Counted from the first letter of the stretch, positions 1 to 6,002 are shown. The stretch: DNA of 7,056 bases from JALOOE01 sp964423545 (GCA_964423545.1 CAYRFV010000285.1:1-7056), one strand, 5' to 3'. Translations and numbers: made by a program. The notes: generated by a model not told the origin, from the letters alone.

Positions 1-536
1 CAAAGGCCGTTCGGATCCCAGTTGCTGTCCAGTGAGATGGAGAGACCGAGCGCCCGCGCCCGCCGGAAGATCGACGGGACGGCCGGAAGCAGACGGGTCT
101 GCAAGTAGTAACTGCAATAGTGCAGGTGGCGCGCGCTGCACAGCAGTTCGTCCGTAAGATCGGCAGGGGTCACTGCATTGATGCTGCCCGCATAGGTGAG
201 GATGGCGCGGTCGCCGTCCGCCCCGCAGAGCGCCAGCCCAAGGCCGGTCTTGAGGCCCGGCTGGACGCGCACATGGCGCGTGTCCACGCCGCACTCGCAG
301 AGACGCTGCAACGCAAGACGCCCGAACGCATCGTCGCCCACGCGACCGACCACCGCAACCGCCACCCCCAGCTTGGCGGCCTGGCACGCAAAGATGCACC
401 CCGACCCGCCCAGCTCCAGGGTGTAGTCGGGCACCCACTGCTCAGCCTGGCCAAACTTGGGCCGCGCTGCGCCCAGGTCAACGACCAGGTCCACGCACAT
501 ATCGCCGACCGTGAGGATGTCGTACTGAGGGGTCAC
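1..536 (-). CDS. PfkB-family (ribokinase-like) sugar kinase, 3' end cut by window edge
   Basis: ATP-dependent kinase of the PfkB/ribokinase superfamily, which phosphorylates sugars, sugar acids, nucleosides or sugar amines in the cytosol. About 178 N-terminal residues are visible. The first strand reads YDILTVGDMCVDL (about residues 5-17). The substrate/fold motif LGGSGCIFACQAAKLG is followed by VGRVGDDAFG, the PfkB signature 1 region (about residues 45-78). The segment SLDSNWDPNGLW at the cut end matches the conserved D.N.....LW stretch of the family. The C-terminal part with the GAGD anion-hole/catalytic Asp motif lies outside the window, so activity cannot be judged. I chose the GTG start at 536 because it keeps the whole first beta strand and overlaps the stop of the upstream SIS gene in a GTGA arrangement (536-533). 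That overlap suggests translational coupling. Paired with a SIS protein, a sugar-derivative kinase is likely, but the substrate is unknown. Confidence 0.92.
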   Translation of the reverse strand, partial: MTPQYDILTVGDMCVDLVVDLGAARPKFGQAEQWVPDYTLELGGSGCIFACQAAKLGVAVAVVGRVGDDAFGRLALQRLCECGVDTRHVRVQPGLKTGLGLALCGADGDRAILTYAGSINAVTPADLTDELLCSARHLHYCSYYLQTRLLPAVPSIFRRARALGLSISLDSNWDPNGL

Positions 537-1618
537 AGTCCCGCCATCTCGGTCTCCGAAGTGATCACTTTCGAGATGAACCGCACAGTCCCCGGCGTAT
601 AGCCCTGCCGGGCCGCAAGGGTATAGGCCAGCAGTTGCAGCGGAACCACTTCGAGGACGGGACGCAGCGCTGCATGGAGCGGGGCGACCGTAAACGGAAA
701 GACTCCTTGCGGGCAGTCAGCCAGGCGCGTCGCACTGCCCACCGCCAGCACCCGGCCGCCGGCGCCGTGAAGCTGCCCGGCCAGGCGCAGGCTGAGCAGC
801 CCCAGTGCGCCGTCTGGAACAAAGATAAGGGCGCCGAAACGCGCATCAGCCACCTCGATCGGCCCCTGGCGGAAATCGCCCACGTCGAAAACCACGCCAG
901 GATGTCGGCCCACCTCCTCCAGCACCAGCCGGCCGCAGTAGGCCGCACCCTGCGACGCGCCGCGATGCAGCAGGTAGATCGGCCGGATCGCTTCGAACAG
1001 GTCGGCGAGCTCTTCGGCCTGCATCGCTGCGCGGGCTGCCGCATCCTCCAGACCATCAGCCAGCCGCTCGAATTGGGGCCGCAGAGCCTCGGTCTCGCCC
1101 AGGATCTCCGCCGCCAGCAGCAACGTCGTCGCCATCATGGCCGTGACGACGTTGATCGAGACCAAGTCATCCTTGCGGGTGTTGCTCCAGACCACGTGCG
1201 TTGCCAGACGAGCCACCGGGCTGTCCGGCTCGTTGGTGATCGCGACAAACGGGATGCCCGCGTCGGCCAACCCCTCGGCAAGCTTGACCAACTCCACCGT
1301 GCTGCCCGAACGCGTGTTGAGCACGACGTTGGCGCGGCGCAAGCTGGGCAGGCGCACATAAAGCGCTTCCGACGCGTACAGCGTGCTGGCGAAGCGGCCG
1401 CCGGCGCCCAGGTAGGCTTCAGCCGGCATGCAGAGATAGGCCGCACTGCCCATCCCGATGAACACGATGGGCTTGTCGTTGTCTACGAAACGCGCCGCAT
1501 CGGCGATGCGCTGCCGTTCGGGACCATAGAGGTGGGAGACGACCCGGCGCATGTTTTGGCCCTGGGCCTGGATATCGGCCCAGAGCGCATCGTCCCTGGC
1601 AGGTGCAGTTCCGGCCAT
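533..1618 (-). CDS. Double-SIS-domain sugar isomerase/deglycase-like protein (GlmS C-domain/AgaS/FrlB type)
   Basis: 361-residue cytosolic protein with two sugar isomerase (SIS) domains and no N-terminal glutaminase, the size of FrlB/AgaS-type proteins rather than full GlmS. SIS 1 has IVFIGMGSAAYL (residues 51-62) and the phosphosugar loop NTRSGSTVEL (101-110). SIS 2 starts near IYLLHRGASQGAAY (214-227), and the C-terminal tail is RFISKVITSE (346-355). Aligned by eye to E. coli GlmS without gaps, E235 matches catalytic Glu488 and K350 matches Lys603. The ring-opening His504 position is Q251 (FRQGP instead of KHGP), and Lys485 is V232. It should bind an aldose/ketose phosphate or amino-sugar phosphate, but the reaction is open. 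The ATG at 1618 has a GAGG ribosome site 5 nt upstream, in the 22-nt gap after the DUF1906 gene. The stop overlaps the GTG of the PfkB kinase. No better family name can be given. Confidence 0.92.
   Translation of the reverse strand: MAGTAPARDDALWADIQAQGQNMRRVVSHLYGPERQRIADAARFVDNDKPIVFIGMGSAAYLCMPAEAYLGAGGRFASTLYASEALYVRLPSLRRANVVLNTRSGSTVELVKLAEGLADAGIPFVAITNEPDSPVARLATHVVWSNTRKDDLVSINVVTAMMATTLLLAAEILGETEALRPQFERLADGLEDAAARAAMQAEELADLFEAIRPIYLLHRGASQGAAYCGRLVLEEVGRHPGVVFDVGDFRQGPIEVADARFGALIFVPDGALGLLSLRLAGQLHGAGGRVLAVGSATRLADCPQGVFPFTVAPLHAALRPVLEVVPLQLLAYTLAARQGYTPGTVRFISKVITSETEMAGL
553..576. repeat. Near-perfect 24-bp palindrome at the end of the SIS gene
   Basis: The 12-bp core AAGTGATCACTT (559-570) is a perfect palindrome. 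With flanking TCTC/GAGA arms, 10 of 12 base pairs across 553-576 are symmetric. It lies inside the last codons of the SIS gene, 17 nt upstream of the PfkB start codon. Having no loop, it looks more like a dimeric protein site than an RNA hairpin. A rough chance estimate for a 24-mer this symmetric is about 0.26 per 7 kb of random sequence, so it may be coincidental. Confidence 0.3.
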
Positions 1619-1640
1619 AGCGACCTCATCGGCTGTGGGA

Positions 1641-2606
1641 TCAGGGGGCGTGACCGGCGGCGTTGGAGCTCGCCGCTGCGCCGATGAGGGCCGGCAGGTA
1701 AGCCCTAAACGGCCGCGGCGTCGGAATGCTCGCTACGATGCCATCAACCACGTCGCAGTCGATCTGCAGCGTGACGCCGCCCCACGTTTCGTTGTGTCCC
1801 CCGGCGTACTGCCGGATTCGCTGATGGTTCACCCAGAGCGTGTTGGAGAGATTCGGCACGTCCCAGACGGTCGCAGCGGGGGTGTAGACCGTGTAGATCC
1901 AGCGCGCCGGCCACACCGCATCCGGCACGTTGTCGATCGTGGCGAGACCGCTCAGCACTGCGCCGGTGCTGTAGACTCCCACGAGATTGCCGCGATGCCG
2001 CAGCTCACCGGTCCAGCCGGAGATGAAGGCACGCACCGCCTCGTTGCACGTCACATTGCCGGCATCGTAATACTCCATATCGTAGTAGACGATCGTGCCG
2101 GTCCCGTCTGTCTCGGCCAGACCAAGCTCGGTGGCGACGGCGATCGCGGCGTTGGCTTCGGCCACCCCCTGGTCGTAGCTCAGCAGCGGATCGGCGTCCA
2201 TCAGCGGCTTGGGCCGGCCGCCGCTGTTGATGTAGCAGGGCGCCTGCGGACCCACCCAGGTCGGTATGAACTTCCAGCCGATTTCAGACAGGCGAGCCAG
2301 GAATGCCGCATTCAGCGCCTGGTTGCTGCAGAAGCGACCGGCACCGCCGATGTAGAGGTTGACGGCGCCGTACGGGCTGTGCCTGATCCATTCTTGGAGC
2401 GCGTCGAAACTGGGAATCTCGCAGGTGTCGAAGCCGTGACCCATCCAGACCTGGGTGCGGCTGACGAGCACAGGGGCCGCATCGACTGCTGGAGACGCCG
2501 GTGCCGCGCGCAGCGCCGCCGGCGCAGCGGCAGTCGACAGCAGGGCGGCGCCCAGGCACACGGCAAAGATGACCGCCATCTTTCTGTTCGTTTTCCGGTC
2601 ACTCAA
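1641..2606 (-). CDS. Secreted DUF1906 (Rv2525c-like) glycoside-hydrolase-like protein
   Basis: 321-residue exported protein with a DUF1906-type TIM-barrel domain, related to glycoside hydrolases; Rv2525c of Mycobacterium tuberculosis is the best-known member, and the true substrate of the family is unknown. A Sec-type signal peptide is clear: basic SDRKTNRK, hydrophobic core about residues 10-28, probable cleavage after ALRA (residue 34). Domain landmarks are GHGFDTCEIPS (57-67, D60), VNLYIGG (82-88), FIPTWVG (113-119), the acidic strand YYDMEYY (174-180, D176/E178) and LQIDCDVVDG (280-289, D283/D285). The C-terminus FRAYLPALIG resembles the YLP tails I associate with exported Chloroflexota proteins. 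The start is uncertain. TTG at 2606 lies 3 nt after the VWA stop and supplies the basic n-region, with a GGAG 11 nt upstream; ATG at 2579 is the alternative but has no good ribosome site. It is probably cotranscribed with its neighbours. Confidence 0.85.
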   Translation of the reverse strand: MSDRKTNRKMAVIFAVCLGAALLSTAAAPAALRAAPASPAVDAAPVLVSRTQVWMGHGFDTCEIPSFDALQEWIRHSPYGAVNLYIGGAGRFCSNQALNAAFLARLSEIGWKFIPTWVGPQAPCYINSGGRPKPLMDADPLLSYDQGVAEANAAIAVATELGLAETDGTGTIVYYDMEYYDAGNVTCNEAVRAFISGWTGELRHRGNLVGVYSTGAVLSGLATIDNVPDAVWPARWIYTVYTPAATVWDVPNLSNTLWVNHQRIRQYAGGHNETWGGVTLQIDCDVVDGIVASIPTPRPFRAYLPALIGAAASSNAAGHAP

Positions 2607-2609
2607 TTC

Positions 2610-4037
2610 TCAGGCTACTCCGGGGTCATCAAAGCTCTTGGCGCCGCGCTGGCGCGCAAACGCCGCGGCGACGGCCGCCTTGGCCTCTCCTGGCGCAAGC
2701 CCACGCATCGCATCCAAGCCGAACACCGCCTCCGCGGCTGCTGTCTCTGCTCGCTCTTCGCCCAGCAGCTTGGCGTATGCCACCAGGCCTGCCGCCAGGC
2801 CTGCGGCGTCGGCGCGAGTCTGCTCTGCGGCCGCGGGCGCGCCCCGGGCGGCAGTTCGGGCCATTTCCAGCACACTGGCCGCCTTCATGTGCTCAAAGAC
2901 CCGCTCGGCCACGGGCAGCACCACCCCGTCCCGCACCTGGAATGCCGGCTGCTCCACGAATCGCACCGTCACCCGGTTCAGGATCGACCTGAGATCGTTG
3001 CCGACCGGCGATCGATACGTCACGAGACCCTCCATGCTGAGTTTCGATCCCAAGGGCTGGCCGGGCAGGGCAACGCGGATCGGCGCCTCGAGCTCGCTGT
3101 CTATCGGGATGTCTCCGATCGCAACGATCGCCTGGTTGCCGTCCTGTTGCACAGGATAGGCAGCCGAGAGAGGCAGCGGAACGGCGCCGGCCGGCAGCGC
3201 GAGATGGATGCGCACGTCGCGCGCGGCGACAGTCGCAGCTTCGCCCAACTCGCCGGTCAGGTAAGCGCCGATCTGGTTTGCGCGCTGGATATGATAGAAC
3301 CGGCCGCCCCCCTGCATGGCAATCTCGACCATGAGCGCCTCGTTGTAGTCGCTTCCGACCCCCAGGGTCGAGACGATCAGTCCATTCCGCCGCGCGCTGA
3401 ACGCCCGATGACCCATCTGCTCGAGATCCGTCTCGCCGATGTTGGCCTGGCCATCGCTCAAGAGCAGCACCAGGCTCGTGTCGCGCCTGGCGCCCAACGC
3501 CTTTGCGATCCCAAGCTCCAGACCGCCGCAGAGCGCGGTCATTCCCCCCGCCGAGATTTCCTGCAGGGCGCTGGTGATGACACGGCGCGCCTGATCGCTC
3601 ACCGCGGTCGGCTCCAGCACGCTGCGCACTTCCGAGCCAAAGGTGACCAACGACAGCGAGTCTTCTTCGCGCAGCCGCGCCAGCGCCTGGCGCACCGCAT
3701 CCTTGGCCTGGGCCAGTTTCTCGCCGGCCATCGAGCCGGAAACATCCAGCACGGCCGTCAAGCTCAGCGGCGGCCGGCCGCTCTCACTGCGCGCGGCCTC
3801 AGCCGGGGGAAGCTGAGCGGGAGTGCGCAGTGTGATCAGCAGATAGCGCTCGACCCCCCGGCCGGCAGGCGCCATCACCTGGTCAAGCTCCATCTGCACC
3901 TGGAGGTAAGAGCCGCGTCCGACCGGCTGCAGCGCGGACTCCGGAGCAAGCTCCCCGCCGCACCGGATGCACGTCTTGGCGCCCTGCGGTTCATCCTGCA
4001 GCACGCCGCAGTATTGACAACGCATGAGTCGAGCCAC
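2610..4037 (-). CDS. Zinc-ribbon plus von Willebrand factor A (VWA) domain protein
   Basis: 475-residue protein. The N-terminus is a small zinc ribbon with two CxxC knuckles (C7/C10 and C23/C26). A VWA domain follows from about residue 92 to 270 with a complete MIDAS metal site: DVSGS (D98, S100, S102), T167 in GGMTAL, and D195 in LLSDGQANIG. Residues about 270-400 look like a beta-rich domain of the kind that often follows bacterial VWA domains, and the rest is Ala-rich and helical. There is no signal peptide or membrane segment, so it is probably cytosolic and acts as a metal-dependent protein-binding module rather than an enzyme. The partner is not identifiable. GTG at 4037 is preferred: an AGGAGG (4049-4044) sits 6 nt upstream, whereas the in-frame ATG at 4025 is 18 nt away. 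It is the first gene of the downstream operon, led by the promoter at 4079-4107; the next gene starts 3 nt after its stop. Confidence 0.93.
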   Translation of the reverse strand: MARLMRCQYCGVLQDEPQGAKTCIRCGGELAPESALQPVGRGSYLQVQMELDQVMAPAGRGVERYLLITLRTPAQLPPAEAARSESGRPPLSLTAVLDVSGSMAGEKLAQAKDAVRQALARLREEDSLSLVTFGSEVRSVLEPTAVSDQARRVITSALQEISAGGMTALCGGLELGIAKALGARRDTSLVLLLSDGQANIGETDLEQMGHRAFSARRNGLIVSTLGVGSDYNEALMVEIAMQGGGRFYHIQRANQIGAYLTGELGEAATVAARDVRIHLALPAGAVPLPLSAAYPVQQDGNQAIVAIGDIPIDSELEAPIRVALPGQPLGSKLSMEGLVTYRSPVGNDLRSILNRVTVRFVEQPAFQVRDGVVLPVAERVFEHMKAASVLEMARTAARGAPAAAEQTRADAAGLAAGLVAYAKLLGEERAETAAAEAVFGLDAMRGLAPGEAKAAVAAAFARQRGAKSFDDPGVA

Positions 4038-4043
4038 CGTTCA

Positions 4044-4049
4044 CCTCCT
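4044..4049 (-). promoter_or_regulatory. Ribosome binding site AGGAGG of the VWA gene
   Basis: A perfect AGGAGG core lies 6 nt upstream of the GTG at 4037. It decides that GTG, not the ATG 12 nt further in, is the start codon. It is the strongest Shine-Dalgarno sequence in the window. Confidence 0.85.
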
Positions 4050-4078
4050 CAACACGGAGCGATGCGCCCTGAGGGAGC

Positions 4079-4107
4079 AGTGTAGCACCGCGGCATGGTC
4101 ACGTCAA
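4079..4107 (-). promoter_or_regulatory. Sigma-70-type promoter of the VWA-DUF1906-SIS-PfkB operon
   Basis: On the minus strand, TTGACG (4107-4102, 5 of 6 to consensus TTGACA) is followed after exactly 17 nt by TACACT (4084-4079, 4 of 6 to TATAAT). A TG at 4087-4086 gives an extended -10. Transcription should start near 4070-4073, leaving a leader of about 35 nt before the GTG at 4037, with AGGAGG inside it. It lies in the largest intergenic gap of the window (112 nt), between the acetyltransferase stop and the VWA start, which fits a new transcription unit. This is assigned by eye only. Confidence 0.72.
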
Positions 4108-4120
4108 TGAACCGTGAACC
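4097..4120. repeat. Imperfect inverted repeat over the -35 region (possible operator)
   Basis: GGTCACG (4097-4103) and CGTGAACC (4113-4120) form an inverted repeat with one bulged base and a 9-nt centre, covering the -35 element. On the minus strand the same bases include two GGTTCA copies 7 nt apart. Only TCACG/CGTGA is perfectly symmetric, so the evidence for an operator is weak. Its position over the -35 box is what makes it worth recording. Confidence 0.28.
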
Positions 4121-4129
4121 ATCCGCAGG

Positions 4130-4144
4130 GGACCGCACGGGTCC
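4130..4144. repeat. Small GC hairpin just after the acetyltransferase stop
   Basis: GGACC-GCACG-GGTCC is a perfect 5-bp stem with a 5-nt loop, starting 5 nt after the acetyltransferase TGA (4152-4150). No T-run follows on the minus strand, so it is not a standard intrinsic terminator. It could stabilise the mRNA 3' end or mark a weak transcript boundary before the promoter at 4079-4107. Confidence 0.35.
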
Positions 4145-4149
4145 GGTCT

Positions 4150-4953
4150 TCAATCGCGCCGATCCACGAAATAGAGAGGATCGCGGCGCAGCGCGGCCAG
4201 GGCTGCATCCCACAGCGCCGACGCTTCAAGCAACTCGACTTGGGCTGCCAGCACACGCCCGCGACGCAGTCCCGGCGCCGCCATCACTTCGGCCACGCGA
4301 TCGTAGCGCTGCCGCCACCCGTGGAAGCCGTGCACACGATAGAGCGCCTCGGTGGCGCCGCCATCCCACCCGATCAACCGGTAGCCCAACAAGCCGCCGA
4401 AGAGATAGGGCGGTTCGATCGTCTCCTCCACGGCATGCAGCGAGGTGTTGGGGCGGAGACCGCAGCCTAACATCAGGAGTTGTCCTTGATAGTCGGGCAG
4501 CAGACGGAAGGGAGAGCGGGGGCCACACGGAGTGCGATCTTCCCTGTGACTATCCAACATCTGGGTCGCGGCGCGACCGAGACCGCACACCGAGTGCGTG
4601 GGGTGGATGCTGCGCAGCACACCCGGACGCGTGCGGAAGTGCTCCGGGAGCGCGCCGACGTTGGAGGGGGTGCGACGCACGTCGAACACGGGGCTGCTGG
4701 GCGTCACGCGTTCGTAGCTGAGCGCTGGCATCAGCAGCGTCCCGTCTGGTCCCAATGCTTCGAGCAAGCCCTGCACCACCGTTTCGGCGCCGCCGGGCAC
4801 GAAGCCAAGCGATCGCAGAGCGGCATGTACGAGCAAAACCGCACCGGGACGAACCCCGACCTCGTGAAGGTCGGCTGCAATCTGGCGGATAGTGTGTTGT
4901 AAGGTTTGCAGCATATTGCAGGGCGTCAGGCGCACGAGATCGGACACCGACAC
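4150..4953 (-). CDS. AAC(3)-family N-acetyltransferase homologue
   Basis: 267-residue protein of the aminoglycoside 3-N-acetyltransferase family (acetyl-CoA dependent; the family also includes YokD and FrbF-like enzymes that do not act on clinical aminoglycosides). Family blocks run in order: PGAVLLVHAALRSLG (36-50), GGAETVVQGLLEALGPDGTLLMP (54-76), TPSNVGALPEHFRTRPGV (95-112), RSIHPTHSVCGLG (114-126), GPRSPFRLL (144-152) and the H..EE of SLHAVEETIEPPY (171-183). Length is normal for the family and the gene is intact. The start is uncertain: GTG at 4953 gives the longest form, while ATG at 4914 (LQTLQHTIRQI onwards) would also give a normal family N-terminus. Neither has a good Shine-Dalgarno sequence. 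It lies 43 nt after the DUF4434 gene. The neighbours are metabolic rather than mobile, so an intrinsic substrate such as an amino sugar or metabolite is as plausible as antibiotic resistance. Confidence 0.92.
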   Translation of the reverse strand: MSVSDLVRLTPCNMLQTLQHTIRQIAADLHEVGVRPGAVLLVHAALRSLGFVPGGAETVVQGLLEALGPDGTLLMPALSYERVTPSSPVFDVRRTPSNVGALPEHFRTRPGVLRSIHPTHSVCGLGRAATQMLDSHREDRTPCGPRSPFRLLPDYQGQLLMLGCGLRPNTSLHAVEETIEPPYLFGGLLGYRLIGWDGGATEALYRVHGFHGWRQRYDRVAEVMAAPGLRRGRVLAAQVELLEASALWDAALAALRRDPLYFVDRRD

Positions 4954-4996
4954 CTGGATACTCGCCGACTGGCGGGTCTCTGGCGTCCCGGATGTT

Positions 4997-5938
4997 CTAT
5001 TGGCCGCCGTCGAGCCCGTAGTGCTCGCAGTATCGGCGATAGAGATGGCCCGCCTGAAGATAGGCCGAGTTCGGGCTCATGAAGTGCGAAAACTCGAAGG
5101 TGATCGCCTTCTCCACGCCGGCCTGCGCGGCCGCGTTCAGCTTGAGGAGCAGCTTCTCCCACTTGATCGGCAGGAACTTGATCGGCATGTCACGGTCGAA
5201 CGTCTCGCTGTTGGTCCAACAGCGCAGACCATGACGGTCGGCCAGCTTCTTGTTCACCGCCAGGAAATCCGGCAGCTCGCCAAACGCGACATGCCCGTCC
5301 TGGAACGCCACGATGTCCACGGCGCCTGTAATACCGGCCATCACTTCGTCCCACTCTTGCTCGTGCTGCGCCAGGGTGATGCCGCCTTCCTTGTGGACCT
5401 GGGCGCTGAAGGCGTTCGTCGCCTTGATCCCCTCCATCCACGGCGAGATCAAGACCGGCAGGCCGCCGGAGATCGCCTTGCAGTGGCGTCCCATCGTGGC
5501 GTAGAGATCGATGATCGACCACGTGCGGCGGCTGACCTCCTGCGTCAGATACCAGCCCTTGAATGCCGCACGACCGCCGTACTTCACCCAGGCCTCCTCC
5601 GCCACGGCCCGGTTCAGATCGATCTCGCGTGCGAACTCACCCCGCAGCCAGTAACTGCCCGAATCGTAGGTGCCGAAGTAGAAAGCCATCCCGTATTCCT
5701 CGGCCAGGTCGAGGAACATTTCCACCAGGTCCACGGGGGGCCGGTGGCACCCCTCGCGCTCGATCAGTGTCTCCGAAGGGAAGGTCAGCCAGCGCTTGTG
5801 GCCGCAGCGTATCAAGATCACCGTGTCGATGCCGATCGCCTGCATGGCTGCGAAATCGGCGCTCCATTCGTTCCGGCCCCAATTCTGATGCGGGATATCG
5901 TGAGAAATCTCATCGAGGAAAGTGCCGCTCAGTCGCAT
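4997..5938 (-). CDS. DUF4434-like TIM-barrel protein (glycoside-hydrolase-like)
   Basis: 313-residue protein that I place in the DUF4434 group of glycoside-hydrolase-like TIM barrels; function is uncharacterised. The N-terminus LSGTFLDEISHDIPHQNWG (3-21), then EWSADFAAMQAIGIDTVILIR (24-44), is typical of these proteins. Strand-like segments follow: MAFYFGTYD (84-92), FKGWYLTQEV (126-135), LPVLISPWM (160-168), VDIVAFQDGH (207-216), LRCWTNSETF (238-247) and AITFEFSHF (278-286). E134 and E245 sit at strand ends where retaining glycosidases hold their acid/base and nucleophile; that role is inference. There is no signal peptide, so it is probably cytosolic. The ATG at 5938 is chosen because GGAGGAG lies 10 nt upstream and the conserved sequence starts there. 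The frame stays open to 6061, but that extension overlaps the upstream gene and has no family-like sequence. It sits 64 nt after the URO-D gene. Confidence 0.78.
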   Translation of the reverse strand: MRLSGTFLDEISHDIPHQNWGRNEWSADFAAMQAIGIDTVILIRCGHKRWLTFPSETLIEREGCHRPPVDLVEMFLDLAEEYGMAFYFGTYDSGSYWLRGEFAREIDLNRAVAEEAWVKYGGRAAFKGWYLTQEVSRRTWSIIDLYATMGRHCKAISGGLPVLISPWMEGIKATNAFSAQVHKEGGITLAQHEQEWDEVMAGITGAVDIVAFQDGHVAFGELPDFLAVNKKLADRHGLRCWTNSETFDRDMPIKFLPIKWEKLLLKLNAAAQAGVEKAITFEFSHFMSPNSAYLQAGHLYRRYCEHYGLDGGQ

Positions 5939-6002
5939 GGTTCTGTTGCTCCTCCCGCCAGGGTCGCGCGGCCAAAGCCCCGGCACTCGTCCTAATCGAC
6001 CA
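5939..6002. other. 64-nt intergenic spacer carrying the DUF4434 ribosome site
   Basis: Between the URO-D-family stop and the DUF4434 ATG. On the minus strand it contains GGGAGGAG (5957-5950), which serves the ATG at 5938 with a 10-11 nt spacing, slightly long. I see no convincing promoter pair, terminator or strong hairpin, so cotranscription of the two genes is the simplest reading. Confidence 0.5.

Noticed and set aside
635..1687. 350-codon plus-strand open frame opposite the SIS gene
   Set aside because: The translation has no recognisable motifs and no ribosome site, while the minus-strand frame has clear SIS motifs throughout.
4047..4074. Possible hairpin CCTCA/TGAGG sequestering the VWA Shine-Dalgarno
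   Set aside because: Only 5 bp with an 18-nt loop, and the 5' arm straddles the predicted transcription start, so a regulatory leader structure is not supported.
1551..4085. An 844-codon open frame on the plus strand
   Set aside because: It lies antisense to the SIS start, DUF1906 and VWA genes. Its product is Arg/His/Gln-rich low-complexity sequence without family motifs. Long antisense frames are expected opposite GC-rich genes.
4049..4096. 15-residue leader peptide frame (MPRCYTAPSGRIAPC) ending at the VWA ribosome site
   Set aside because: Its start codon lies upstream of the predicted transcription start and the -10 box is inside it, so it would not be transcribed from that promoter. 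It has no ribosome site.
4130..4144. Intrinsic terminator after the acetyltransferase gene
   Set aside because: The stem is only 5 bp and no T-run follows on the transcribed strand. It is recorded as a small hairpin only.
4892..5995. 367-codon plus-strand open frame opposite the DUF4434 gene
   Set aside because: It is a shadow of the minus-strand gene, with biased composition and no domain features.
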